A DNA stretch of 20,810 bases from a virus. Location of the stretch: positions 1-20,810 of IMG/VR virus record IMGVR_UViG_3300033144_002376, one strand, 5' to 3'. Within the stretch, counting starts at the first letter, position 1. Each line of letters begins with the position of its first letter. This document shows, piece after piece, positions 7,876 through 16,417 of this stretch. The translations under genes were made by a program, and so were the position numbers. The notes beneath the pieces were generated by a model. That model made no database searches and was not told the origin of the DNA. It was given only the letters and a program-made list of their open reading frames with translations.

Positions 7876-9129
7876 ATGGCCGAAGCAATTCTAAACATGC
7901 GCGGTACTGGATCGTTCAGTGCCAGTGAGCGCCCAACCAATTTCCGGGAGAAGATTCTCAGGGAGTATCCGGACGGACCAGCTCCGTTTATGATGATCCT
8001 TGGAATGCTCAAGTCCGAGGACGTGGACGATCCTAAGTTCACGAACTTCGAGCAGAGCTTCCCGGATCAGGTCCATGCTCTCCACGCCAGCCCGACTTCT
8101 CAGTCGTCCGAGTCTGAGTCTGATGGCGTAACCACTCACCGCCTGCTACGACTAGGGACAGGCGATTACACCAATCCTGATTATTACTTCAAGATTGGTC
8201 ACGTGATCCGCAATGAGCGCACTGAGGAGCAGTGCCTCGTTCGAGGAAAAGAGGGGACCAACGGCCTTCTCGTAACTCGTAACATCGGTGTATCGGCGTC
8301 TTACGGTGACAACTCGGGTACGGTGGGAACCGGCGTCGAGATGCTCGTAGGGGACGTCATCACCATTGTCGGATCGTCGCACGAGGAGGGGGCCGACACT
8401 CCAACAGCGATCCACTACCAGCCATCGACGGTATGGAACTTCATCGAGACTTTCCGTACTGCTCTGTCGATGACGGACGATGCGGCGCAGACTTACTACA
8501 GAACTGGTAAGATCGCTGACAATCTGAAGTTTGACGCGGCGATGGCCCACTCCATGGAAATCGAGAAGTCCATGTTCTTCGGAAAGCGTGAGCGCGTAAC
8601 TGGGGCGATTGATTCCCAGCCACAGCGTTTCATGGGTGGACTGAACTTCTTCCTATCCAGCAACGTACAGTCATTCTCGACTGGTCTGACCCGGAACACC
8701 TTCCTGGACTTCCTGCGCCCGATCTACACGGTGCCAGGCGGATCCCAGAACAAGGTTGCCTTCTGTGGTGCGACCGCTCTCGGGATCATGACAGAGTACG
8801 CGGAGGATCTAGGTCAGATCTTCCTGGAGCCAAAGGATAAGACCTATGGTCTCCAGATCCGTACTCTGGTCCACGCATGGGGCGAGCTGAAGCTGGTCAA
8901 CCACCCGCTTCTGTCCGAGCACCCAACCTGGACCAAGAACATGTACATCGTTGACACCCGCAACGTTCTGTATCGTTACCTGAAGGGCCGTGATACTCGG
9001 TTCCTCAGAGAGCGTCAGGGCAACGGCGAGGATCGCGTAACCCACGAGTTCATGACCAAGTGCTCGCTAGAGGTACGGCACGAGCGTACTCACGGGATCG
9101 CGACCGCCATCGATTCATTCTCAGGCTAG
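7876..9129 (+). CDS. Major capsid protein (HK97 fold, SU10-like)
   Basis: The 417-residue protein follows the scaffold gene and reads like the SU10-type major head proteins. Features include an N-terminal segment with REYPDGPAPFMMILGML (about 30-50), a beta-rich E-loop-like region (about 75-140), a helical part with ALSMTDDAAQTYYRTGKIA (about 195-215), and the C-terminal signature THEFMTKCSLEVRHERTHG (about 390-408), close to the usual ending of this family. HK97-fold subunits form the icosahedral or prolate shell. There is no N-terminal delta domain or protease gene nearby, so assembly should rely on the separate scaffold. The start is set by GGAGG (7861-7865), which lies inside a hairpin. 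Confidence 0.88.
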   Translation: MAEAILNMRGTGSFSASERPTNFREKILREYPDGPAPFMMILGMLKSEDVDDPKFTNFEQSFPDQVHALHASPTSQSSESESDGVTTHRLLRLGTGDYTNPDYYFKIGHVIRNERTEEQCLVRGKEGTNGLLVTRNIGVSASYGDNSGTVGTGVEMLVGDVITIVGSSHEEGADTPTAIHYQPSTVWNFIETFRTALSMTDDAAQTYYRTGKIADNLKFDAAMAHSMEIEKSMFFGKRERVTGAIDSQPQRFMGGLNFFLSSNVQSFSTGLTRNTFLDFLRPIYTVPGGSQNKVAFCGATALGIMTEYAEDLGQIFLEPKDKTYGLQIRTLVHAWGELKLVNHPLLSEHPTWTKNMYIVDTRNVLYRYLKGRDTRFLRERQGNGEDRVTHEFMTKCSLEVRHERTHGIATAIDSFSG

Positions 9130-9143
9130 TCATAACCGCCCAC

Positions 9144-9162
9144 GGGGGGGCTAACGCCCCCC
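9144..9162 (+). terminator. GC-rich hairpin after the capsid gene
   Basis: A perfect 7-bp stem, GGGGGGC (9145-9151) with GCCCCCC (9156-9162), closes a TAAC loop 15 bases after the capsid stop. The bases that follow contain few T residues, so this is a poor intrinsic terminator. It may slow polymerase, terminate partly, or protect the abundant capsid mRNA from 3' decay. Confidence 0.5.
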
Positions 9163-9190
9163 TTCGGGCCGTCCTATTTGGAGGTAGATT

Positions 9191-10348
9191 ATGGCTCTCA
9201 GTTACTCGAAGGTAAAGAATCTCAAGCGGATTCGGGGTATTGGCAAGTCCTATCTTGACATCACCCTGGACGCATCGTATGTCGATGGTGGGTGGCCGGT
9301 TACCGCCGCAGCAATCCAGGCGTACACAGGAATTAACAACTATATTTGGAAGCTCGATCCGCCAGCTAGCCGGGCTGGGTATCAGTTCGAGGGCGTGCCG
9401 GTTTCCGGTAACGCAAGCGCGAAGATCAAGGCCACTCTGAGCAATGTCTCGGAGAGCTTTAACGAGGCAGCCTGGGCTGAGTGGACACAGTACCCAGCGT
9501 ACACTGCGACAGAGCAGGCTTCCACTCTCGCCAAGGTCTATGATCTGAGTGCGGTCGAGTACCAGGATCTCGCCACATCGGACACTGGCGCTGCCTACGC
9601 AGCCGCCCTCCAGCTATTCCCGGACTCTCCGGCAGCTGGAGACTACGCACTCTTCGGAGCGGCAGTTCCGTTCGCACAGCTTGGACTCGACATGAGTGCC
9701 ACTGTGGCTGTGTACGACGCGGCAGCCGTTATTGGGTGGGACTACTGGGACGGTACAGCTTGGGCCGACCTTGATGCCTCGATCATCGATGACGGTTCTG
9801 GATCGACCGGGCAGACTGGCGACTATGCCTTTGAGCAGGACGGCGTTATCACGTTCGTTCCGCCACAGGACTGGGCAGCCAGCACTATTGACGGCCAGGC
9901 CGCGTACTGGATCAAGGCCACTGTCGAGACCAGCAAGGGTGCCAACATGACCACGGTTCCGTTGATGGCGACCGAGCACGACATCAACATCCCTGATACC
10001 GGGTACGTTCCAACTCACAACGGAACCATTGCCTCGGTCGAGATCAACGATGCCGCCGCGACCATTCACAGCGGGAACGACCTTGAGTTCCTGGTAATCA
10101 ACACCACTACCGGAGAAAGCTCCGAGGTTTTGGTTTTCGCCCAGGACACCAGAACCATGATCTGGCCTTTGGTGAATAAGATCGATGTCAGCATCGGCGA
10201 CAAGCTCGCTGTTGTTATCACAGTGGAGGATGGTACCAACGAGGCGGGGATCGTAACGCTCACTTTCCACTACTCAAGCGCCGAAGCACTGGCGGATGAC
10301 CCCGAGCTTGCGGGTATCGTGCTGAGATGTGAGGTAGCTGGGAGCTAG
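9191..10348 (+). CDS. Probable capsid decoration / virion surface protein
   Basis: This 385-residue protein directly follows the capsid gene behind a strong GGAGGT (9180-9185). It is nearly all beta, rich in Ala, Thr, Asp and Gly, and has only one cysteine near its end (LRCEVAGS). A segment at about 170-262 (AVYDAAAVIGWDYWDGTAWADL, read as two halves, then FVPPQDWAA and AAYWIKATV) matches a pattern common in phage baseplate and tail surface modules, so it may be an inserted surface domain. The C-terminal part (about 290-380) looks like a separate beta sandwich. Location next to the capsid gene and between two strong hairpins suggests high expression, as expected for a decoration protein. The exact role is inferred. 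Confidence 0.7.
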   Translation: MALSYSKVKNLKRIRGIGKSYLDITLDASYVDGGWPVTAAAIQAYTGINNYIWKLDPPASRAGYQFEGVPVSGNASAKIKATLSNVSESFNEAAWAEWTQYPAYTATEQASTLAKVYDLSAVEYQDLATSDTGAAYAAALQLFPDSPAAGDYALFGAAVPFAQLGLDMSATVAVYDAAAVIGWDYWDGTAWADLDASIIDDGSGSTGQTGDYAFEQDGVITFVPPQDWAASTIDGQAAYWIKATVETSKGANMTTVPLMATEHDINIPDTGYVPTHNGTIASVEINDAAATIHSGNDLEFLVINTTTGESSEVLVFAQDTRTMIWPLVNKIDVSIGDKLAVVITVEDGTNEAGIVTLTFHYSSAEALADDPELAGIVLRCEVAGS

Positions 10349-10367
10349 AGGTTTCTGTATTATCAAC

Positions 10368-10391
10368 GGGGGCGGGGATAACCTCGCCCCC
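10368..10391 (+). terminator. GC-rich hairpin after the decoration-type gene
   Basis: A 10-bp stem with one G-U pair joins 10368-10377 (five G, C, four G) to 10382-10391 (CCTCGCCCCC) around an ATAA loop, 19 bases after the upstream stop. The following ATTACTCATT is AT-rich but has no T run. It may act as a partial terminator or an mRNA stabiliser, like the hairpin after the capsid gene. Confidence 0.5.
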
Positions 10392-10415
10392 ATTACTCAT
10401 TGAGGGGAGTGACGC

Positions 10416-10982
10416 ATGGCTGAGGAAAAAACCTACCAATCCATCCACCCGAACAGGGCGATCGCCAAGTATGATGGGGTCATCAAGTTTGACCGGTATG
10501 GTCGTTTCACGACAGATGACGAGGAAGAGCAGGACATCATCGAAGGCCATAGCTGGTTCGGTGGGATCATCACGGAGGCGAAACCAGACCCGGCCCTGCC
10601 GCCGCAGGTGAAGATTGAGTACGACGACGAAGCTGCTCTCGCCAGGGCACACGCTGTAGCAGACAGGATCAAGAAGCCGGAGGCTGTTTCCGGGATGGCC
10701 GGGACCGATTTGAAACCAATTCAGAAGGATGAGCTGATTCATAATCCGGCGATGGCTGACCCAACCGTGCCGCCGCCGGAGCTGAAGGTAAGTCCTACGC
10801 CAGAGGCCGAGCCAGAGGTTGTGGAGTACCCAGCCAGGAACGCCATCAATCTCATGTCGAGGGACGCACTCGGTGACGTCATCGACCAGTACAACCTGGA
10901 CGTAGACAAGAACCTTGGATACAATGTGTTGAAGGCTGCGGTGAAGCACGGGGTGGAGAAGAGAGTTCTTGGCATGGAGTAG
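10416..10982 (+). CDS. Unrecognised virion-module protein with HeH/LEM-like C-terminus, 188 aa
   Basis: The protein has an N-terminal folded-looking region (about 5-75, with KYDGVIKFDRYGRF), a Pro/Glu/Ala-rich flexible linker (about 105-140), and a C-terminal helical segment (about 144-187, INLMSRDALGDVIDQYNLDV and onward). The C-terminal segment resembles the small helix-extended-helix (HeH/LEM) motifs that end many short phage head proteins placed between capsid and adaptor genes. That likeness is by eye and modest. A G-rich ribosome site (GAGGGGAG) precedes the ATG. The position suggests a minor head or neck component; no enzymatic motif is seen. Confidence 0.7.
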   Translation: MAEEKTYQSIHPNRAIAKYDGVIKFDRYGRFTTDDEEEQDIIEGHSWFGGIITEAKPDPALPPQVKIEYDDEAALARAHAVADRIKKPEAVSGMAGTDLKPIQKDELIHNPAMADPTVPPPELKVSPTPEAEPEVVEYPARNAINLMSRDALGDVIDQYNLDVDKNLGYNVLKAAVKHGVEKRVLGME

Positions 10983-10985
10983 CAG

Positions 10986-11768
10986 ATGGCCGTAGAAATC
11001 GTAAGCGATCTTGAAGAGCGCATTCGCCAGTGGACCACAAACCATAGCACAAAGGCACTTCCGGAGGAATACATCTGGGAGTTGATTGATGAGGTCATCG
11101 ACGACGTTTCGGATGTCTACGATCCGTACTACACGCTAGGGTTCGGCACTGCGACCAGAAGCTCGACCGAACACCGCATTAATGACCCGAGAACGCCCAC
11201 GCCGAAGGTGGCTGGGGTGATCGTCAACTCAGCCCAGGTTGAGGCCGGTGCTGTCCCAGACAATACAGAATACCTTCAAATGGTTCTATTCCCGAGCGGT
11301 CTTAGGCGTCGTCTTGATGTCTATTACGGTGGGCTCGGCGATGGCAACAAGCTCGGCGAGATCGGCTACGATGAGTTCAGGCGTCGTCAAAGTGAAGACG
11401 GGGGAGGGTTTGAGAGCGGTGTGGTTGGTGGGACTCCAACGCATTATGCGGAGTATGGCGAGGCATTCATGCTTCACCCGGCCCCGCCGTTTGCGCTTAC
11501 GATTACCTCCTACGGGACGTATAGGGCAGAGAGAATTTCCAGTGGCGGTGACACGAATCTGTGGATTACTGAAGCGCCAAATCTTCTAAGGTATGGCGTC
11601 ATGGAAAAGCTCCTGGACTACAACTTCGCCGAGGATGACATGGCTGCAGTGGCTAGCATTTCCAGGAAATTCAAGAGCGCGAGGACCAGTCTTCTTAGAA
11701 GAACCAGGGGGAGTAGCGGGAAGTCTGAGCGGAGCAAGATGCGCAAGTACGGCACGAGGAGAACATAA
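10986..11768 (+). CDS. Neck adaptor protein (SU10/gp6-like head-tail connector)
   Basis: The 260-residue product fits the adaptor that docks below the portal and joins it to the tail. It has an N-terminal helical region (about 5-45), a beta region ending in the pattern HYAEYGEAFMLHPAPP (about 153-168) followed by LTITSYGTYR, and then a helix after NLWITEAPNLLRYGVMEKLL (about 191-210). The order 'Y.....i.l.P.P....l...Y', then 'P.lL.yg...' is the usual signature of SU10-type adaptors. The C-terminus (about 225-260) is very basic, with many Arg and Ser residues. The gene starts 3 bases after the previous stop and its own stop shares a base with the next ATG. Confidence 0.72.
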   Translation: MAVEIVSDLEERIRQWTTNHSTKALPEEYIWELIDEVIDDVSDVYDPYYTLGFGTATRSSTEHRINDPRTPTPKVAGVIVNSAQVEAGAVPDNTEYLQMVLFPSGLRRRLDVYYGGLGDGNKLGEIGYDEFRRRQSEDGGGFESGVVGGTPTHYAEYGEAFMLHPAPPFALTITSYGTYRAERISSGGDTNLWITEAPNLLRYGVMEKLLDYNFAEDDMAAVASISRKFKSARTSLLRRTRGSSGKSERSKMRKYGTRRT

Positions 11769-12703
11769 TGGGTAATTTCAGCACCGATTCATTCCCGTCA
11801 TTGCGCTGGGTTGCGGCTGACGATCTTAGCAATCTGCCGGAGGCGATCCAGTCTATCGACGCATCCATTAGGAATGTCTTCGGATTTACCACCAGCTTGC
11901 TAACGAAGGCCATGGAGATCTCTGATGCGGGCGCGGTGAGGGTGGCGAACAGCCTTCAGATCGGGTCATCGGCAGAGCCGGTCATCGTCCAGATCAAGTC
12001 ATCCATTCCCGGAACTCCCGGAGCCGCAGAGGACACGGAACTCGTAACCCTCCAGGCCATCAGGAACCACGGGCTTATTGATCTAGCTACTGATATTGCT
12101 CAAGGCTCGGCCACGGATGGAGCCTTGCTCCAGATCATCAATGGCTCGATGTCATGGTGCACCGGTCAGTGGCGTGACCTAAGAGCGCCGCTCATTAGTC
12201 AGGCTTTCTCTGTAGGGTCAACCAGGATTGATTATGACTACGATGAGTGCGCCCTTGATTTCAACACCAACGCTAGATATGACGAAGAGCCGGTGTGTGT
12301 CACGTTCCAGCTGGACCATGATTACATTGAGGGATCAGACGTTCGTGTCCACCTGCACTGGATCCAGCAGGAGGCCAACGACCCCAACTGGCTTATCCAG
12401 TGGCGATGGATGAAGAACGGGGAGGCTGTGGGTTCCTGGACTCTGGCGATCCCTAGCGTGGTCCGAATGTTCACTTACTCATCAGGGGATTTCGGCCAGA
12501 TCACCAAGTTTGCAGACATCTCAGGCACTGGGGTCGGGATCAGTGACATGCTTCAGGTTCGCCTCTTCAGAGACTCAGCTAACACGAGCACGTTATTTGC
12601 CGGGGGCGATCCATACACAGTTGGAGCCCTTGGTGTAGAGCTGGACGTTCATGTCCAGGTCGAAACCCTCGGCTCAGTTAACGAGTACAGCAAAGATGGT
12701 TAG
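11768..12703 (+). CDS. Virion structural protein with C-terminal beta-sandwich domain
   Basis: The 311 residues fall into a helical N-terminus (about 1-60, with NLPEAIQSIDASIRNVFGFT), a linker with beta strands (about 60-135), and a C-terminal beta sandwich (about 150-311). The latter contains VRVHLHWIQQEAN (about 192-204) and IQWRWMKNG, a 'hlHW ... W.w.y..ng' pattern that recurs in phage virion proteins, and it ends in HVQVETLGSVNEY. This suggests a neck or tail accessory or adhesin-like module. The ATG is preceded by AGGAG. The next gene starts 8 bases before its stop. No catalytic residues are recognised. Confidence 0.7.
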   Translation: MGNFSTDSFPSLRWVAADDLSNLPEAIQSIDASIRNVFGFTTSLLTKAMEISDAGAVRVANSLQIGSSAEPVIVQIKSSIPGTPGAAEDTELVTLQAIRNHGLIDLATDIAQGSATDGALLQIINGSMSWCTGQWRDLRAPLISQAFSVGSTRIDYDYDECALDFNTNARYDEEPVCVTFQLDHDYIEGSDVRVHLHWIQQEANDPNWLIQWRWMKNGEAVGSWTLAIPSVVRMFTYSSGDFGQITKFADISGTGVGISDMLQVRLFRDSANTSTLFAGGDPYTVGALGVELDVHVQVETLGSVNEYSKDG

Positions 12704-14930
12704 ACGAGCACCCACTGTTCCGTTTCCGGCCCCGCAGGCTGGTGTGGTTGTATCTGAGCACCCGAAGAATGTCGGTGTGACCGGCCTTCGTAATGCCTTG
12801 AATGTGGTAGATCGCAACGGCATTCTTCAGGTACGAGACGGACAAGATCTCTTTGAGGTTCTGGAAGACACTGCCTCGGCGGACCCGGTTCTGGGCATTA
12901 TCTCGCTAGATGTACAGGATTACGGTGTTACTGAGGAGAATCGTCTCCATTACCTGACGGATGATGCATTCCAGTACAAGGACGACGGGACGTGGAAGAC
13001 CGCCTCAACCAAGACTGATGACTGGGGGACGGATCTGGTTGGTCCCAATGCTGCCGATGTTGCCGTTGTTACTGACAGGCTGCACGTTGAGTGGAAGAAC
13101 ACTATTCAGTGGGACGACATCGATGCCGAGTCCAGTGAGACGGCCAAATACCTAAGAATTGAGGTGGATTACGACGCCGGGGCTGGGATTGGCGGATCTT
13201 GGTCGGCCAAGCTGCATGTTTACTACGGGGCTGGTCCAAACTTTTCGGTTGACGCCAGCACGTTTACGATCAGCTCGGTTGATATGGTTGACACAGTGAT
13301 TGGTGGCGTTGGCTATCAATTTGATGATGGGGCCACACACTACAGTGGGGTTTTCATTGTCTGGGACAACAACGACATGGAGGATATCCGATATCGCCTC
13401 GGTGCCCCGACCGCCGGTGACGCTGAGTACAATCAGCTTATCGTGAATGGTGCCAGGTATGGCATGCCGAATGGTGGGAGCCTGTATGCTGGCCTGGACA
13501 GGGATGCCACGGCTCAATGGGCGGCGTGGGATTATGGGCAGGTGACGCATGTCATTGGTGCGGTCGGTGTTGATAAGGGCTACGTTTTTGAGTTCCATGA
13601 TTCTGCTGGTGCACTCGATACGAAGATTCAGGCGTGTGGCGAGCCTGGAGTTTGCCCGAAGGCTGAGTGTGTGGCGGTAGCTGGTCAGCGACTGGTTGCT
13701 GGGAATATTGCGTTCATTGATTCAGTCGAGACGATTGATAACATGGGCTGGGACACGATCAACGACGCAGTGGATTACGCTAGCTACCCCGATGGAATTA
13801 TCTATAGCGGAACTGTCCTGACCGGTGGTCACAAGACGTGGTACCCGACTGACATTATCCGCCTGGCCGATACGCCTGGCCAGATTAAGGCGGTCAAGGC
13901 CATGGGTATGATGATGGTCGCCGTCTACAAAACTGACGCTATTTACATTCTGGCTGTGCAGAGCGGGCTCGCGGCCTTCCGCCCGGATCTCCGAGCGACG
14001 GGGATCAAGGGTCCGGTTGGCAGGAATGCAGTAGCGGCGATCAGTGACAACTTGCACATCTACCTCGGGGAAGATGGCGGGTTGTACGTATTTGATGGAA
14101 GCACCCCCCGCAGCATCGGTGAGCAGTTCCGTGCTTGGATCGGGCGTGAGATGGATTCCGATTACTCCAATCGATCCTACCTCCATTTCGATTCCTTCAA
14201 GAATGAGCTTCACGTTTACTACCCACACAAGGGCAGCGGTGGCGTGGTCAGGCGTGGCTTGATCGTGTCAATGGACAAGCAACCGTACCGTGGGTGGTCG
14301 GTTGAGTATCCGGCTCGGGGGTATCACAGCGTATCGGCTGATGTGCAGGACATGGACCTACCGTGCATGGCGGCTCATTGGGAGTCTGGGCCAACCAGGT
14401 CCGGGGATATTATGGGCCACAGCTGGCCAGCAGCCGGAGTACCCGACGGCACAGACACCAGTTTGTACTCGGAGATCCTCTTTGGCACACAGTATGCAGC
14501 CGGGGATGCCCAGCTTCTCAAGCTCGTGGAGGGCAAGGATGATGGGCAGGATTCCACCGAGGGTCCAATCTATGTGCTAATGCGTTCCGGGCTGACGGAC
14601 TTTGGTGACCCAGAAAGGCAGAAGATCGCCCTTGAAATCGAGTGGCTATTTGATCGCGTCGTCTCGACTGAGGCATGTCCTTTGATTGCAAGACTTTATG
14701 GCGGTCAGACGAACACCGAGTATGAGCTGCTGGATACATGTACTGAAATTGATTTGACAGATTACCCACCATATGTAAGTGAATTTCGTGAGCAGTCACG
14801 ATATTTCGCATATGAGCTTGAATTTAACTGGTATTCTCCAAGACCTGGTGGGGTTGCACCCACGCCAAACTTTGATGGCGCTCTGGCCAGCATTGCCGGT
14901 GGTGGCAGAAGGCGACAAGTGAGTCCATGA
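12696..14930 (+). CDS. Tail nozzle / tail tubular B-like protein (beta-propeller type)
   Basis: This 744-residue protein has the plan of podovirus nozzle proteins, which form the end of the short tail and gate DNA exit. The N-terminus has the usual 'LRNALNVVDRNGILQVRDG' (about 31-49). Propeller-like blades follow: RLVAGNIAFIDS (about 332-343), IKAVKAMGMMMVAVYKTD then AIYIL (about 398-420), and AISDNLHIYLGEDGGLYVFDG (about 449-469, read in two parts). Between about 60 and 290 lies an extra beta region that may be an inserted domain. The ATG at 12696 is chosen because it fits the family N-terminus; an upstream ATG at 12651 would lie deep in the preceding gene. The ribosome site is weak, so coupling to the upstream gene is likely. 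Confidence 0.75.
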   Translation: MVRRAPTVPFPAPQAGVVVSEHPKNVGVTGLRNALNVVDRNGILQVRDGQDLFEVLEDTASADPVLGIISLDVQDYGVTEENRLHYLTDDAFQYKDDGTWKTASTKTDDWGTDLVGPNAADVAVVTDRLHVEWKNTIQWDDIDAESSETAKYLRIEVDYDAGAGIGGSWSAKLHVYYGAGPNFSVDASTFTISSVDMVDTVIGGVGYQFDDGATHYSGVFIVWDNNDMEDIRYRLGAPTAGDAEYNQLIVNGARYGMPNGGSLYAGLDRDATAQWAAWDYGQVTHVIGAVGVDKGYVFEFHDSAGALDTKIQACGEPGVCPKAECVAVAGQRLVAGNIAFIDSVETIDNMGWDTINDAVDYASYPDGIIYSGTVLTGGHKTWYPTDIIRLADTPGQIKAVKAMGMMMVAVYKTDAIYILAVQSGLAAFRPDLRATGIKGPVGRNAVAAISDNLHIYLGEDGGLYVFDGSTPRSIGEQFRAWIGREMDSDYSNRSYLHFDSFKNELHVYYPHKGSGGVVRRGLIVSMDKQPYRGWSVEYPARGYHSVSADVQDMDLPCMAAHWESGPTRSGDIMGHSWPAAGVPDGTDTSLYSEILFGTQYAAGDAQLLKLVEGKDDGQDSTEGPIYVLMRSGLTDFGDPERQKIALEIEWLFDRVVSTEACPLIARLYGGQTNTEYELLDTCTEIDLTDYPPYVSEFREQSRYFAYELEFNWYSPRPGGVAPTPNFDGALASIAGGGRRRQVSP

Positions 14931-16408
14931 TGAGTGACAAGTATCTTGAAGACCTGGCACTTCCGCCAGTGATGTCACTTCCACCTCAGCCTGCCAGCGA
15001 GGAAGATTTGCTTGAGTGGGCCAAGGAGCTGCACACCGTTCTGCAGAACACCTATCTTCCGCAGGCTGACCGCGTCGAGAACATGAACATGATGGATGAG
15101 GGGACGAAACGTAGGCCAGACTCGAAGGGAACCAGGCGATTCTTCTTTGATACCAAGCTCGGGATTCTCTTCTTTGACGTCAAGGTGTCCGGACAAGAGA
15201 CAGCTGACTGGACGCCGGTCGGCGGAGATGGAGCCTTCCTGCCGCTTTTGGGTGGGACGTTGACTGGTGATCTAATCCTATCTGCTGCAGACCTGTACCT
15301 GGACAATGACCAGTACATCTACGCTGACGAGGTCGGGGGCACGGTTCGCCAGCTTCTCGGGATTGATTCGAATGACATGGTGCAGCTCGGCGACGAGTCT
15401 CTGGACATGGAGATTAACGTAGCTGATGATCTGTTTATCATTGGCGGCAACGTTACCATTGACAATGCTGCCATCTTCCAAGCGAAAGGCTCCGGTGGAG
15501 ATCCCGAGATTCTCATGTACTTGGATGGGGCGGACAATGTTCGGATCGGCAATGCGGGCTTCCCGCTTTATATTCGAGGAACATCGCTTGAGGATTTCCC
15601 GATTGTTGCCAACAACTTTCAAGTTGAGGCGTGGAATGACGCTGGTGATGTTGCGTATGACGTGGTGAGGTTTTCTTCTAGCGATGAATTCGTCTGGGGA
15701 GATCTCGGTGCCCATTCCACGTTCCATGTAGATACTGAGCTGGAGATCGTCGGCGGGAACATGGTCATCGGGAACAACGCGGTCTATGCCAGCAAGACGG
15801 CTGGCGGAGCCCAGGTTGATTTGCTTCTATTTGACGGCTCAACCAGGGTCTGGGTTGGACACGCATCGTACCCCATGAATATCCTCGGTGACGAGATCGA
15901 CACGATTCCTCCACTCAATAACAACCTACCGCTTAAGGGTCTCAAAGCTGGCAGCGGATCATACAACATTTGCAAGCTCAATGCGGATGATGATGTGGAG
16001 ATCGGGGACGATGCCACTGACATGTACCTTGCTTGTAACCAGGGTGTACTCGTTAGCGGGTTTGCAATTGCCATGGAGCACAACAACTCGTTTCTCCGTG
16101 GCTATTTGACTGGTGCTTCCTTCGTTGATTTGATCGGAGTTGATGGATCAGACGTGGTCGTCATCGGCAATGCCACCCAAGTCTCCCGCCTGAAAACGGA
16201 AGACTATCTTGAGTTTACGTTTGGCGGGGCCGGAGACGATGTTCAATTCCTTGGCTTCTTGGGTGGAAGCGATGCATCGTTCCCGGCGGGGCCAACCACA
16301 TCCCAGCTTCCGAACGATAAAGATTTCTGCATCTGGGAGAATACAACAACTCACGTGCATAAGTGGTATATTAACCATGGTGGATCGATCGAGAGCATTG
16401 GAGTTTAA
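14927..16408 (+). CDS. Tail fibre protein with six ~51-residue repeats
   Basis: The 493-residue protein starts at ATG 14927, overlapping the nozzle stop by 4 bases. Residues 1-110 hold a helical N-terminus (about 23-48) and a short beta unit (FFFDTKLGILFFDV), likely the tail attachment part. From about 110 to 420 there are six repeats ending in V.(L/I/W/V)G(D/N/H), with the key glycines at residues 155, 208, 258, 311, 360 and 414. Alternate repeats resemble each other most, giving a double unit of about 103 residues. Such repeats build trimeric beta-rich fibre shafts. The end (about 425-493) is a separate small beta region, with HVHKWYINHGGS near the C-terminus. No chaperone or lyase motif is seen. 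The likely role is receptor contact. Confidence 0.78.
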   Translation: MMSDKYLEDLALPPVMSLPPQPASEEDLLEWAKELHTVLQNTYLPQADRVENMNMMDEGTKRRPDSKGTRRFFFDTKLGILFFDVKVSGQETADWTPVGGDGAFLPLLGGTLTGDLILSAADLYLDNDQYIYADEVGGTVRQLLGIDSNDMVQLGDESLDMEINVADDLFIIGGNVTIDNAAIFQAKGSGGDPEILMYLDGADNVRIGNAGFPLYIRGTSLEDFPIVANNFQVEAWNDAGDVAYDVVRFSSSDEFVWGDLGAHSTFHVDTELEIVGGNMVIGNNAVYASKTAGGAQVDLLLFDGSTRVWVGHASYPMNILGDEIDTIPPLNNNLPLKGLKAGSGSYNICKLNADDDVEIGDDATDMYLACNQGVLVSGFAIAMEHNNSFLRGYLTGASFVDLIGVDGSDVVVIGNATQVSRLKTEDYLEFTFGGAGDDVQFLGFLGGSDASFPAGPTTSQLPNDKDFCIWENTTTHVHKWYINHGGSIESIGV

Positions 16409-16417
16409 GGAGGAAAC

